A stretch of 64,000 bases of DNA from Selenomonadales bacterium 4137-cl. GTDB lineage: Bacteria > Bacillota > Negativicutes > Sporomusales > UBA7701. Positions 40,024 to 48,817 of the stretch are shown here, piece by piece. The stretch lies in NCBI GenBank assembly GCA_032334055.1, contig JAUOZS010000001.1, forward strand, positions 1,276,501-1,340,500. Direction: 5' to 3'. A model generated the notes under the pieces. It had not been told where the DNA came from. It did no database searches and was given only the letters and a program-made list of their open reading frames with translations. A program made the translations under genes and the position numbers. Numbering within the stretch: position 1 is the first letter of the stretch; the number at the start of each line of letters is the position of its first letter.

Positions 40024-43000
40024 TTGAACGTAAACCACCATTCGCATACCACATTCTCCCTCATGGATGCTACCTTGTTGCCGGAAGCATTCGCAAAGCG
40101 GCTCAAGGAATTGGGTCAGGACACTATGTGCGTCACCGACCATGGAACAATGTCAGGAGTGTGGGAATGCTACAAAGCCGCCAAGAAGGAAGAACTCAAG
40201 TTCGTGCCTGGGGTCGAACTGTACTTCGCCGAACACGCTTCGGTGAAGACCGATGAATATTGGCACATCCTCTTCTTGGCGAAAGATGCGGAAGGGTATA
40301 AAAAACTCATGGCGCTTGAAACCCAAGCCCATGAGCATTTCTACCGCAAACCGCGAATTGACTGGTCTATGATTGAGGGGAAGGACATGTCAGGTATCAT
40401 CTGCACCACCGCCTGTATCGGTGGTCTACTCCGGAGGGCGGATGCGGAGGAATGTCTCCTCCGGCTCAAAGCAGTCTTCGGTGATGATTTGTATGTCGAG
40501 CTGCACATCTTCCAAACGGACGAGCAGAGGGAACACAACCACCGGATACTGGCCTTGGCACAAAAGCATGGCGTGAAGATTATTCCTGCTGTCGATGCCC
40601 ACTACCTAAACCAAGAAGATGCCGCCATCCACCGCCTCTGGAAAGGTATCGACCAGGATTCGGATTACTTCCCCACCGATGACTTCTTTCTCCACTCCGA
40701 GCAGCAGGTGATCGAGAAACTGGCCTATCTAGATATAAATATAATTAGAGAGGCTATCGCAAACCAGGACATTATGCTTGCCGGGTGCAACGTCGAGATG
40801 GAAGAGGGTGGAAGACACTATCCGGCCTACCCAACTGAGGATGCCAGACGAACGGTGGAGGATATTGTCTTCGCCGGTTCTGTAACTGAGGAAGAGCGGC
40901 TCCGCCTTATACACGAACTAAATATACTGGAGAAGGTGGACTTCCTCAACTACTTCCTCATCGTCTATGACTTCATCAACTGGTGCAGACGTAACGACAT
41001 AAGAGTGGGCAAGGGAAGGGGTTCCGTAGGCGGTAGCATGGTAGCCTACAAGATGGGACTGACCGGACTTAATCCCATGAAGTATGGTTTGATGTTTGAA
41101 AGGTTCGCCCACGACCAGAGGGTTGCGGCGCCGGATATCGACACCGACATCCCCCAATCCAAGCGGGGCGAGGTCATATCGTACATAGAAAGCCGCTACG
41201 GTTCCGTATACCACGTTCGCACCTTCAATTACCTTGGCGATAAGGGGGCCTTGCAGAGGGCCGGTCAGGCTCTCAAAATTCCTCCGGCCTACATTGACAA
41301 GTTGTCCAAGCAAATCACCTCCCTAGATGACCTACTGCCCAATGATCCGGCCATCCCTAACTATAAAGAATTAGTTAGGGTAGCTAAAGCCTTCGTCGGC
41401 CTTATCCAGAACTATGGCGTTCACGCATCCGCCATTCTGGTCTTCCCAGAGAACCCCACGCGGTGGACCCCCATCGAACGGCAGATTGACTCGCAGACCA
41501 GAGAGGAACGCTTCGTCTGTGCCTACGACTTCGAAGACCTTGAGGCCAGAGGACTCCTCAAATTGGATGTCTTGGGGCTTCGCACATTGGACGTTATTGA
41601 CAACGCCGTCAAGGAGTCCTATGATCCAGAACTAAATATAGACGAACTACCGGATACCGATCCGGCCACATTCGACCTCCTGTGCAAGGGGCAAACCGCA
41701 GGTGTGTTCCAGTTGGAATCGGAAGGTATGACGGAAGTCGTGGAAGATATCGAGCCTCGCTGCTTTGAAGACCTTATTCCCCTAGTGGCTCTTTATCGCC
41801 CTGGTCCTAAAGAGTCAGGGATGTTGGCAGAGTTTATTCGTCGCCGTAAGGGTGGTTGGCAACCCGCAGGAACATCTTTATGGGCGCAGATAGAGGGGAA
41901 GGTACTGGGCGAAACCTTCGGCGTTCTAGTATACCAGGAACAGGTAATGGAGATAGCCAAACAGTTCTTTGGGTATACTCTTGCAGAAGCAGACATGCTC
42001 CGGCGTGCCATCGGCAAGAAGAAGGCATCGGAGATGGAGAGGATAATCAACGACCTTATTGAAAAAGGGGGGCAGTATCCTCCGAAGGAAGTCAAGTTCG
42101 TCGTAGATGCCATCTCCAAGTTCGCCGATTATGGCTTCAACAAATGCTTGTCTGGCGACGAAAAAATCTATCGTGACCAAAACGGAAAATTCTCACCAAC
42201 CATATCGGAAATGTTCCGTATTAAAAACGATAAGGAATATGCGGAACAGACTGGACATTTAGCCCTACACAAAAAATACAAAAGAGGGGGATATGGATAT
42301 GGATTATCGATAGGGGAAGACGGTAGATTAAGGCAAAATAAAATCGTCAATATTACCCCATCTGGCACAAGACCAGTTTTCTCCGTGCGGACAGAATCCG
42401 GTAAGAGTGTTGTCGCTACAGGGAACCATAAATTCCCCACCCCAAACGGCGAGGTACTCTTAGAAGATTTGCGGGTTGGAGATTTATTGTATGTCCACAA
42501 TGGGTGTGAAGTTTCTCCCCTTCGGAAGTACAACTTCGGCATTCCCACGCACCTAGAAAAAATTGTGTCTATAACTTTTTGTGGAACAAAAGAGACATAC
42601 GATGTTGAGATGGCCGACCCATATCACAACTTTGTTACTGGCGACAAAATTGTCGTATGTAACTCCCACGCAGCGACCTACGCCTACACCTCCTACCAGA
42701 CTGCCTACCTTAAGGCTAACTACCCTCACGAGTTCTATATGGCTCTACTAAATAGTGTCATAGGAAACCAGGAGAAGACCATCCAATATGTCTACGATGC
42801 CAAGCAATTCGGTATTCCTATCACCACTCCCAAGATGGGGATAGCAAAGAATACTTGGGTTATCCTCCCAGATGGAACTTTGATGGCAGGGTTTTCCACT
42901 ATCAAGGGCGTAGGCTCTGGGGACTTCACCTCTCACAAGAACATAGCGGAATTTATCAAACTCAATCCCAAACTTCCTAGAGATAAGTTGACCGCCCTCA

Positions 43001-43512
43001 TTAAGGCGGGTGTCTTTGAAGAAAGCAGGGGAGAATGTCTCGCCTATCTCTCCTACATCAAGGATACCCTCCCTAAATATGAGGAGGCACTTGAGAAGAT
43101 AGCATACTGGGAAGAACAGAAGGATGGTAAGAGGAAGGAGAACATGCTATCCGACTGGAAGAAGAAAGCTGCTCTCTATTCCACCACGCCTAGCGAACCT
43201 ATTGAGATCGATGACACCGAAGCAGAGATGGAGGTTCTAGGGTTCTCTAACAAAGATATATTAGACAACTATGAACTCCACGGTTCCAATGGTGTTACCT
43301 CTATAGCGGGGGTTGTAATGAAAGTGAAGAAGCACAAAACTAAGAAGGGCAAACCTATGATGTTCGTAGACATTAGAGGAAGGTCTGGAAAGAGAAGTTT
43401 GGTCTTCTTCAATCAAGGAGAAATAGAGGAAGGCAAGGTCTACATGTTTCAACTAGGAAGGGACAATGTCATCAATACCTTTCGCAGATGCAATAAGAAA
43501 GCCGGAGCCTAA
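40024..43512 (+). CDS. dnaE: DNA polymerase III alpha subunit with mini-intein
   Basis: 1162 residues from TTG 40024 behind AAAGGAGATTCACC; the earlier ATG 39982 overlaps the promoter. The PHP domain (NHHSHTTFSLMD, VTDHGTMSGVW) is followed by the polymerase core (GKGRGSVGGSMVAYKMG, then PDIDTDIPQSKRGEV), a helix-hairpin region and an OB fold near the C-terminus (GVVMKVKKHKTKKGKPMMF). A 173-residue intein interrupts GFNK|SHAATYAY; the spliced protein would have about 989 residues, short for DnaE. It probably replicates phage DNA. Confidence 0.85.
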   Translation: MNVNHHSHTTFSLMDATLLPEAFAKRLKELGQDTMCVTDHGTMSGVWECYKAAKKEELKFVPGVELYFAEHASVKTDEYWHILFLAKDAEGYKKLMALETQAHEHFYRKPRIDWSMIEGKDMSGIICTTACIGGLLRRADAEECLLRLKAVFGDDLYVELHIFQTDEQREHNHRILALAQKHGVKIIPAVDAHYLNQEDAAIHRLWKGIDQDSDYFPTDDFFLHSEQQVIEKLAYLDINIIREAIANQDIMLAGCNVEMEEGGRHYPAYPTEDARRTVEDIVFAGSVTEEERLRLIHELNILEKVDFLNYFLIVYDFINWCRRNDIRVGKGRGSVGGSMVAYKMGLTGLNPMKYGLMFERFAHDQRVAAPDIDTDIPQSKRGEVISYIESRYGSVYHVRTFNYLGDKGALQRAGQALKIPPAYIDKLSKQITSLDDLLPNDPAIPNYKELVRVAKAFVGLIQNYGVHASAILVFPENPTRWTPIERQIDSQTREERFVCAYDFEDLEARGLLKLDVLGLRTLDVIDNAVKESYDPELNIDELPDTDPATFDLLCKGQTAGVFQLESEGMTEVVEDIEPRCFEDLIPLVALYRPGPKESGMLAEFIRRRKGGWQPAGTSLWAQIEGKVLGETFGVLVYQEQVMEIAKQFFGYTLAEADMLRRAIGKKKASEMERIINDLIEKGGQYPPKEVKFVVDAISKFADYGFNKCLSGDEKIYRDQNGKFSPTISEMFRIKNDKEYAEQTGHLALHKKYKRGGYGYGLSIGEDGRLRQNKIVNITPSGTRPVFSVRTESGKSVVATGNHKFPTPNGEVLLEDLRVGDLLYVHNGCEVSPLRKYNFGIPTHLEKIVSITFCGTKETYDVEMADPYHNFVTGDKIVVCNSHAATYAYTSYQTAYLKANYPHEFYMALLNSVIGNQEKTIQYVYDAKQFGIPITTPKMGIAKNTWVILPDGTLMAGFSTIKGVGSGDFTSHKNIAEFIKLNPKLPRDKLTALIKAGVFEESRGECLAYLSYIKDTLPKYEEALEKIAYWEEQKDGKRKENMLSDWKKKAALYSTTPSEPIEIDDTEAEMEVLGFSNKDILDNYELHGSNGVTSIAGVVMKVKKHKTKKGKPMMFVDIRGRSGKRSLVFFNQGEIEEGKVYMFQLGRDNVINTFRRCNKKAGA
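42145..42663 (+). other. Mini-intein in DNA polymerase III alpha
   Basis: Residues 708-880 of the precursor. Block A is CLSGDEKIYRD, block B is ATGNHKFPTPNG, block F/G is DVEMADPYHNFVTGDKIVVCN followed by extein Ser (shown here in part: NFVTGDKIVVCN|S). Removal restores FADYGFNKSHAATYAYTSYQ, the conserved polymerase segment. There is no homing endonuclease domain. The penultimate His of typical inteins is replaced by Cys. The DNA is AT-richer than the flanking gene. Confidence 0.85.
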
Positions 43513-43531
43513 TCAGCTCCGGCCTCTTTCT
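43501..43531 (+). terminator. Terminator after the polymerase gene
   Basis: GCCGGAGC, loop CTAATCA, GCTCCGGC, then CTCTTTCT; the hairpin includes the polymerase stop codon. Confidence 0.8.
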
Positions 43532-43553
43532 ATGTGCGTCATAATAAGAAAGA

Positions 43554-43904
43554 TTATACCTGTTCAGTAAGTTGCTTGTTCATTCTAGAAAGTTCTTTCT
43601 CCATAAACGCCTTACGAATCCATTCTGCATTCTGAGGATTCACTACAAATTCTTGTAACTCTAATGATAAGTGATTGATTAAGTCATACTTGCCTGCTAT
43701 TCTATTCTTATCAGCACCCAATGCAGTAACGAATGCTTCTATGTATCCTTCTAGTCTCTCTATAGTATCCAAACCTTTGAAGAGTCTGTGAATAATAGGT
43801 TGTGCAATACCTGTTCTTTTAGCTAGTTCATGTGTAGACCAACCCATACTTTGACACGCTTGATGAATCTTCTTAAAGATATCATTAATCATTGAACTCC
43901 CCAT
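43554..43904 (-). CDS. HTH repressor (Cro/CI-like)
   Basis: 116 residues from ATG 43904 (site GAGGAAAGGA), chosen because the likely promoter lies between this and an upstream ATG. IHQACQSMGWSTHELAKRTG and IAQPIIHRLFKGLDTIERLE form the five-helix XRE-type DNA-binding domain. The C-terminal half (ELQEFVVNPQNAEWIRKAFM) has no LexA-type peptidase motif. Its place beside attR suggests that it keeps the prophage silent. Confidence 0.72.
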   Translation of the reverse strand: MGSSMINDIFKKIHQACQSMGWSTHELAKRTGIAQPIIHRLFKGLDTIERLEGYIEAFVTALGADKNRIAGKYDLINHLSLELQEFVVNPQNAEWIRKAFMEKELSRMNKQLTEQV

Positions 43905-43954
43905 TCCTTTCCTCACATTAAGAATTATGTCTCCTAACGTGTCTCTTGATTCTA

Positions 43955-43983
43955 AATGTATCATTGTGTGATTCTCCTGTCAA
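43955..43983 (-). promoter_or_regulatory. Promoter of the HTH repressor gene
   Basis: Read leftward: TTGACA (43983-43978), 17-base spacer, TACATT (43960-43955). The transcript would begin near 43948, leaving the repressor start at 43904 as the first usable ATG. Confidence 0.55.
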
Positions 43984-44317
43984 TAGTATTATGCCCCTTT
44001 CATAATAGAATTAACCATATTTATCCAAATTTAATTCGAAATATATAATGACAATTTGAATGAAGTATCAGAACAATGAGACAAGACTGAGAATACTATG
44101 AGAGGAAGATTGGAAAAAGAGGAGAGGAAGAGGTTCAGAGGAGGATGGGGTACTACCCCAACTATACCCCCACGCCGATTACTTTATCTTACTTTAAGTT
44201 ATCAAGTTTTTCTATTTGAGAGTTGTCTGACACTTGAAACGAATCGCCTAGAATAGGTATAGATACTGTATTCGTATCATATTATGCCCAATTCGGGTCA
44301 TTTAATACTTCTCCAGA
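43984..44317. other. AT-rich phage end region without genes
   Basis: No coding frame is seen between the repressor promoter and the attachment site. The stretch is AT-rich with runs such as TTTAATTCGAAATATATAATG near 44030 (shown in part) and contains CGTATCA at 44273. It may hold operator or attachment arm sites for an integrase encoded left of the window. Confidence 0.5.
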
Positions 44318-44362
44318 TTGACATCGAGGAGGCCAGCGGTTCGAGTCCGTTTAACCCCACCA
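44318..44362 (+). other. Right attachment site: 3' part of tRNA-Val(GAC)
   Basis: From 44318 the sequence is the 3' half of a tRNA: anticodon loop TTGACAT (anticodon GAC, Val), 3' anticodon strand CGAGG, variable loop AGGCC, T arm AGCGG, TTCGAGT, CCGTT, acceptor TAACCCC, then ACCA. The bases before 44318 do not pair with the anticodon strand, so the 5' half is missing. This is the signature of a prophage that integrated at the anticodon loop and left the 3' tRNA piece at attR; the complete tRNA should be at attL, left of the window. Confidence 0.75.
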
Positions 44363-44365
44363 CCC

Positions 44366-44401
44366 AAAATCCCTCCGGGTAATACCGGAGGGATTTTTTT
44401 G
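44366..44401 (+). terminator. Terminator of the former tRNA-Val gene
   Basis: AAAATCCCTCCGG, loop GTAATA, CCGGAGGGATTTTTTT. It directly follows the tRNA remnant, so it is the original host terminator and marks the first certain host sequence. Confidence 0.85.
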
Positions 44402-44614
44402 TTATTCGTCAAAGCCCTCCCTAGGGTGAACCGGAAGGGACAGGTGTACCGATTAGTGTACCGAAACGTTCAATTCGTATGACTGAATGACCGCAAAAAC
44501 CTATGATCTGGTAAGCGAGAGGCTTGGCATGTTTATTGCAATTACATCATCAGGTTAATTAGGAACGCCGGTTAAAGAACATACCGGCCTAATGAGACTA
44601 CAGGAAGTGATACG

Positions 44615-44932
44615 ATGACCCGGACAAATAATGGTCCGCGTTTTAAGAGACGGCCCGCCGCGCTATCGTCTGGATCAACATATGAAGCCGACAAGGCGCT
44701 GGCTATCGAGCACGAGCGGCGTAAAGTAGGCGAACTTTCCATTGCCGACCTTAACGTTCCGGACACGATCGTTCGTATCGCAAGACTTGAGCAAATGATC
44801 ATCGAATATATGCGAATGACCTGTAACATGAAAGCGCGCCGGGCTAAAGACAAAGACGAAAGCTGCCCAAGCGCGCGTTCAGATTCACCGTTACCTGAAT
44901 CGGATGGCGGTTCGGAGGGGCCGCACCCGTAA
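44615..44932 (+). CDS. Hypothetical host protein, 105 aa
   Basis: ATG 44615 lies behind AGGAAGTGATACG. A basic start (GPRFKRRPAAL) precedes a helical middle (IVRIARLEQMIIEYMRMTC) and a Ser/Pro-rich disordered tail. The base composition and position between att site and GRAM gene suggest host or a remnant of an older element. No family is recognised. Confidence 0.5.
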   Translation: MTRTNNGPRFKRRPAALSSGSTYEADKALAIEHERRKVGELSIADLNVPDTIVRIARLEQMIIEYMRMTCNMKARRAKDKDESCPSARSDSPLPESDGGSEGPHP

Positions 44933-45201
44933 AATATTACCCTGATCCACCAAAGAGCAAGTCTTCGGAAGAAGGAAAGGAGTAAACTGACTCGAATATA
45001 CATGATACGCCAAAAGCGGGTTCACGTAATTATTAAAGAATCGGCTGGCGGGCAAGAATAGATAATGTTCGCGGCACAGCGCATGAAAACAGCGATAAAA
45101 TCGAGACGGTGTGCACCTTATCCCGTCAACGGGGCTGTGGCGGGCATGGACAACTTCGCATGATAAAATACTGATAGCTTCTCTATAGGCGGTGGCAGCG
45201 C
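44933..45201. other. Intergenic region, no feature seen
   Basis: I see no coding frame or structured RNA here beyond short inverted repeats. A promoter for the GRAM-domain gene is expected, but I cannot place it with confidence. Confidence 0.4.
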
Positions 45202-45531
45202 GTGTACAGTTTCCCTTTGTCAGACACGGAAGAGATAATAAAGAAGGGCCATGCCAGTCTCCACTTAGAAGACAGCGCGTTTACGGGGGCCTTTTACCTG
45301 ACCAGTGAGCGCCTGGTATTCGTGGGTTATGTAATGGACATCACCAGGAAGTACATGGAGGAAGTGCCTCTTGACCAAGTGAAAGGGGTCCGCGGCGAAA
45401 AAACCTTTTATATCATACCCAACGTATTGGGGGTTTCGACCATTGCGGGGAAAAAATTGAAAATCATCGTCGATCCGGGTGCTCGTGACGCTTGGCTCAA
45501 GGCCATCGACGAGCAACTGAAAAAATTATGA
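45202..45531 (+). CDS. GRAM/PH-like domain protein
   Basis: 109 residues from GTG 45202. KGHASLHLEDSAFTGAFYLTSERLVFVG followed by IIPNVLGVSTIAGKKLKIIV (cited in parts) is the GRAM-type PH fold of small Firmicutes proteins. These bind lipids or peptides in other organisms; the bacterial role is unclear. It ends with a charged helix and is followed by a terminator. Confidence 0.68.
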   Translation: MYSFPLSDTEEIIKKGHASLHLEDSAFTGAFYLTSERLVFVGYVMDITRKYMEEVPLDQVKGVRGEKTFYIIPNVLGVSTIAGKKLKIIVDPGARDAWLKAIDEQLKKL

Positions 45532-45552
45532 CTGCTTCCGAAGGCGGTTATT

Positions 45553-45580
45553 GGAGCAATCCTCAGGGGTTGCTTTTTTA
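45553..45580 (+). terminator. Terminator after the GRAM gene
   Basis: GAGCAATCC, loop TCA, GGGGTTGCTTTTTTA, a short hairpin with a good T tract. Confidence 0.75.
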
Positions 45581-45659
45581 TTTTGCTTGTGCGGTCGCAT
45601 GCGGCGTCGTATGCCTTCATCGCGGAGCACATATAATAACAGCGAAGGGAGTGAGAAAC

Positions 45660-46562
45660 GTGAAGATACTCTCTCTTGGCTTAAGCGGTTCTCCCGATGA
45701 AATACGGACCAGGCTGCAGCAGGACTGCCGCACCTTGGCGCGGGATGGATTCCGTGTGGCGGTCGACGAGAGCAGCAAAGGAAATTATACCTTCCTGGGT
45801 TGTAACATCGCCGAAGGGGAGCTTTCCTTTCGTAATTACGAACACGTAAAAAACTCGCTTAAAACCTTTGTCGCCCAAATGCTTGCGGAGTACATCGTCT
45901 CCCATGAGGAGAAAACCCTGATCCGCAGAATCATCAACCACAACTATTGTTATTTTGGCGACCAGGAGCGCGCCGCTATCTACGATAACGCGCTGAAACT
46001 CCTTGAGGAACCCGGCGGCGATTTCGGCTATACCGACCGCCGCAACCGGATTCTCGCCAAGATCAAGGAATACTTCGATATCCATCACGAGCTGGTGCTG
46101 GATGGCTTCCTGTCGTTTCGGCTCAAGGACTACCGCGACCGTTTGACGGAAGTTGTAGACAAGGCCGTAGACGAATACATGCTTGACATGGAGTACAAGG
46201 AGTTCATCAGGGTCCTCCGATACTTCGTCGATGTTCAGGAAGCCCAGGTGGACGAAGTCCATATATTCTTTGGGGATGGCGACACCTTCAAGATCCGGGA
46301 TGCCCGCGGACGGAACATTCATAATCAATGCGTGGAGCCCCTGATAATGAGGAACGAGGAAATCAACTACGAGGACCTGTTGATCAGCGCTCTGATAACG
46401 ATCGCGCCCCAGAACGTGATGCTGCACTTCTCATCCGAACTGGGAAAAAATCACGCTGCTGTGGAAACCATCCAGAACGTCTTTGCCGGACGGGTCGGCA
46501 TCTGCCGGGGCTGCAGCCTTTGTTTAAACGATGTTGGTTTCCCCGAATCGGAGAGGAATTGA
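45660..46562 (+). CDS. ytxC: YtxC-like sporulation protein
   Basis: 300 residues from GTG 45660 behind AGGGAGTGAGAAAC. It matches the YtxC family in length, in the middle motif RLKDYRDRLTEVVDKAVDEY, and in its C-terminal FFGDGDTFKIRD-like and ALITIAPQNVMLH segments. In Bacillus, ytxC also lies upstream of thrS. The family is restricted to spore formers and its exact role is not known. Its last codons overlap the thrS promoter. Confidence 0.8.
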   Translation: MKILSLGLSGSPDEIRTRLQQDCRTLARDGFRVAVDESSKGNYTFLGCNIAEGELSFRNYEHVKNSLKTFVAQMLAEYIVSHEEKTLIRRIINHNYCYFGDQERAAIYDNALKLLEEPGGDFGYTDRRNRILAKIKEYFDIHHELVLDGFLSFRLKDYRDRLTEVVDKAVDEYMLDMEYKEFIRVLRYFVDVQEAQVDEVHIFFGDGDTFKIRDARGRNIHNQCVEPLIMRNEEINYEDLLISALITIAPQNVMLHFSSELGKNHAAVETIQNVFAGRVGICRGCSLCLNDVGFPESERN

Positions 46563-46587
46563 CAGCCGGTTGCAAACTGGCTATAAT
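46559..46587 (+). promoter_or_regulatory. Promoter of thrS
   Basis: TTGACA (46559-46564), 17-base spacer, TATAAT (46582-46587): exact consensus. It starts inside the ytxC stop region and would transcribe the T-box leader. Confidence 0.85.
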
Positions 46588-46611
46588 AACCTTAATAAAA
46601 TACTGTCAACA

Positions 46612-46838
46612 GTGATGCGGAGGACAAGACGGCAGCTACGGAAGTCGCAGAGAAAAGGTGCCTTGGCTGAAAGCTCCTTTACTGACACCTGCTGTTACCC
46701 CCTCCAAACTGCAAGGCCGAACAAAGTAAGCCGCGCCGGGTTATGCCCGTTATTTCATTGCACAAGCTGGGCTTAATGCCAATCAGGGTGGAACCGCGGG
46801 TAAACCCCCGTCCCTAAAGGACGGGGGTTTTATATTTT
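46612..46838 (+). promoter_or_regulatory. T-box riboswitch of thrS
   Basis: The leader has a long stem I region, the T-box sequence AGGGTGGAACCGCGGG (46785-46800) that pairs with the uncharged tRNA acceptor end, and a terminator ACCCCCGTCC...GGACGGGGGTTTTATATTTT. Uncharged tRNA-Thr would stabilise the antiterminator and allow thrS expression. An ACC triplet in TGACACCTG is a likely specifier, but the loop cannot be fixed by eye. Confidence 0.85.
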
Positions 46839-46859
46839 TTCTAGGGAAGGGGTATTAGA

Positions 46860-48770
46860 GTGAATACAGTTAAAATTACCCTGAAGAACGGAGCGGTAAG
46901 GGAAGCGTCCGCAGGGATATCATTGCAGGAAGTGGCGGAATCGATAAGCCGCAATCTCGGCAAAAGCGCTCTTGCCGCCAAACTGGACGGCGTGACCGTC
47001 GACCTTCGGCACAAAATACAACGAGATGCCCAGGTTGAGTTTCTTACCTTCGAGGATACTGAGGGCAAAGAAGCGCTCCGTCACAGCGCTTCGCATATCC
47101 TTGCCCAGGCGGTCAAGAGGCTGTTTGGGAATGTCAAGCTGGGCATCGGTCCCGCGATTGCCAACGGCTTTTATTACGACATCGACACCGCCCATACTTT
47201 TGTACCTGAAGACCTTGATAAAATCCAGGCGGAGATGGAAAAGATCGTCAAGGAAGATCTACCCATCGAGCGCATGGAAACAAGCCGGGAAGAGGCGCTC
47301 CGGCTTTTCGGCGAAATGGGCGAAACCTACAAGCAGGAACTTATCCGCGATCTGCCTGAAGATGTGACCATATCCCTCTATAAACAGGGCGAATTCGTCG
47401 ATTTGTGCGCCGGGCCTCATGTGCCTTCCACCGGGCGCGTTAAGGCGATTAAGCTGCAAAGCCTGGCCGGAGCATATTGGCGGGGCGACCAGCATAATAA
47501 AATGCTCCAACGCATCTACGGCACCGCTTTCGAAAAGAAAAGCGACCTTGACGACTACCTGACAATGCTCGAAGAGGCGGCCAAGCGGGACCACCGCAAA
47601 ATCGGCCGCGAACTCGACCTTTTCAGCATTCAGGATGAGGGCCCGGGCTTTCCCTTCTTTCACCCTAAAGGCATGATCATCCGCAACGAGCTTGAAAGCT
47701 TTTGGCGCCGTCTGCACGTAAAATACGGTTATCAGGAAATCAAGACACCGATCATTCTCCACCAAAAGCTCTGGCAACAGTCGGGCCATTGGGACCACTA
47801 CCGCAACAACATGTACTTCACCACCATCGACGACGAGGGCTATGCCGTCAAACCCATGAACTGTCCGGGCGGCATTCTCATTTACCGTTCGCAGCACCAT
47901 AGTTACCGCGAGTTCCCCCTGCGCACCTGCGAACTGGGTCTCGTCCATCGTCATGAACTGAGCGGCGCCCTTCACGGGCTGATGCGCGTGCGCAGCTTTA
48001 CCCAGGACGACGCCCACATCTTCATGCTGCCATCCCAGATCAAGGCGGAAATCAAGGGCGTAATCGACCTTTTCAACACCATCTACGGTACTTTCGGTAT
48101 GAGTTATCACGCCGAGCTCAGCACCAAGCCCGAAAAAGCCATGGGTTCGGATGAAGTTTGGGAAGAAGCCACCATCGCCCTTCGCGACGCTCTCGAGGAG
48201 TATGGCATGCCGTACAAGGTCAATCCCGGCGACGGCGCTTTCTACGGTCCGAAGATCGATTTCCATCTCCGCGATTCCATCGGCCGGACCTGGCAGTGCG
48301 GCACGATCCAGCTCGATATGCAGATGCCGGAAAAATTCGATCTTACTTTTATCGGCGAAGACGGCCAGAAACACCGCCCGGTAATGATCCATCGCACCTG
48401 CTACGGCAGCATCGAACGGTTTATCGGCATCCTTATCGAGCACTATGCGGGCGCTTTCCCTGTATGGCTCGCCCCCGTTCAGGTCAAAATCCTGCCGATA
48501 ACCGACCGCCAGCTTGAATACGCCCAAGCCCTCGCGGACCAGATGAAGGCCAAGGATATCCGCGTCGAAATCGACGACCGCAACGAGAAGATCGGCTACA
48601 AGATTCGCGAAGGACAGATGGAGAAGGTCCCCTACATGCTGATTATCGGCGATAAGGAGAAGGAAGCGGACACTGTCGCCGTCCGCCAGCGGGGCAAAGG
48701 CGACATCGGCACCATGCCGGCGACAGACTTCATCGCCAGCGTGCTGGACGAGATTGCCGCCAAAGCGTAA
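46860..48770 (+). CDS. thrS: Threonyl-tRNA synthetase
   Basis: 636 residues from GTG 46860. It has the TGS domain (KNGAVREASAGISLQEVA), the editing domain with HSASHILAQAVKRLFG, class II motif 2/3 parts (MNCPGGILIYR, RHELSGALHGLMRVRSFTQD, FYGPKIDFHLRDSIGR) and the anticodon-binding domain (PVWLAPVQVKILPI). It charges tRNA-Thr in the cytoplasm. Expression is controlled by the T-box leader just upstream. Confidence 0.97.
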   Translation: MNTVKITLKNGAVREASAGISLQEVAESISRNLGKSALAAKLDGVTVDLRHKIQRDAQVEFLTFEDTEGKEALRHSASHILAQAVKRLFGNVKLGIGPAIANGFYYDIDTAHTFVPEDLDKIQAEMEKIVKEDLPIERMETSREEALRLFGEMGETYKQELIRDLPEDVTISLYKQGEFVDLCAGPHVPSTGRVKAIKLQSLAGAYWRGDQHNKMLQRIYGTAFEKKSDLDDYLTMLEEAAKRDHRKIGRELDLFSIQDEGPGFPFFHPKGMIIRNELESFWRRLHVKYGYQEIKTPIILHQKLWQQSGHWDHYRNNMYFTTIDDEGYAVKPMNCPGGILIYRSQHHSYREFPLRTCELGLVHRHELSGALHGLMRVRSFTQDDAHIFMLPSQIKAEIKGVIDLFNTIYGTFGMSYHAELSTKPEKAMGSDEVWEEATIALRDALEEYGMPYKVNPGDGAFYGPKIDFHLRDSIGRTWQCGTIQLDMQMPEKFDLTFIGEDGQKHRPVMIHRTCYGSIERFIGILIEHYAGAFPVWLAPVQVKILPITDRQLEYAQALADQMKAKDIRVEIDDRNEKIGYKIREGQMEKVPYMLIIGDKEKEADTVAVRQRGKGDIGTMPATDFIASVLDEIAAKA

Positions 48771-48788
48771 TATTTCCCGCAAATTTGC

Positions 48789-48817
48789 TTGACTTTACCG
48801 GACCATAATGCTAAGAT
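48789..48817 (+). promoter_or_regulatory. Promoter of infC operon
   Basis: TTGACT (48789-48794), 17-base spacer, TAAGAT (48812-48817), directly after thrS. Confidence 0.65.

Noticed and set aside
42145..42663. Homing endonuclease inside the polymerase intein
   Set aside because: The intein has only 173 residues and no LAGLIDADG or HNH motif.
44572..45003. Leftward frame of 143 codons with a hydrophobic start
   Set aside because: It lies antisense to the rightward 105-residue gene, lacks a good ribosome binding site and has no plausible domain.
44402..45200. Continuation of the prophage beyond the tRNA remnant
   Set aside because: The tRNA terminator and the following Firmicutes gene order indicate host DNA, although the small gene at 44615 could be an older insertion.
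47259..48782. Long leftward frame opposite thrS, and similar long frames opposite pheT and the permease
   Set aside because: They are antisense shadows caused by the GC-rich codon use of strongly conserved genes.
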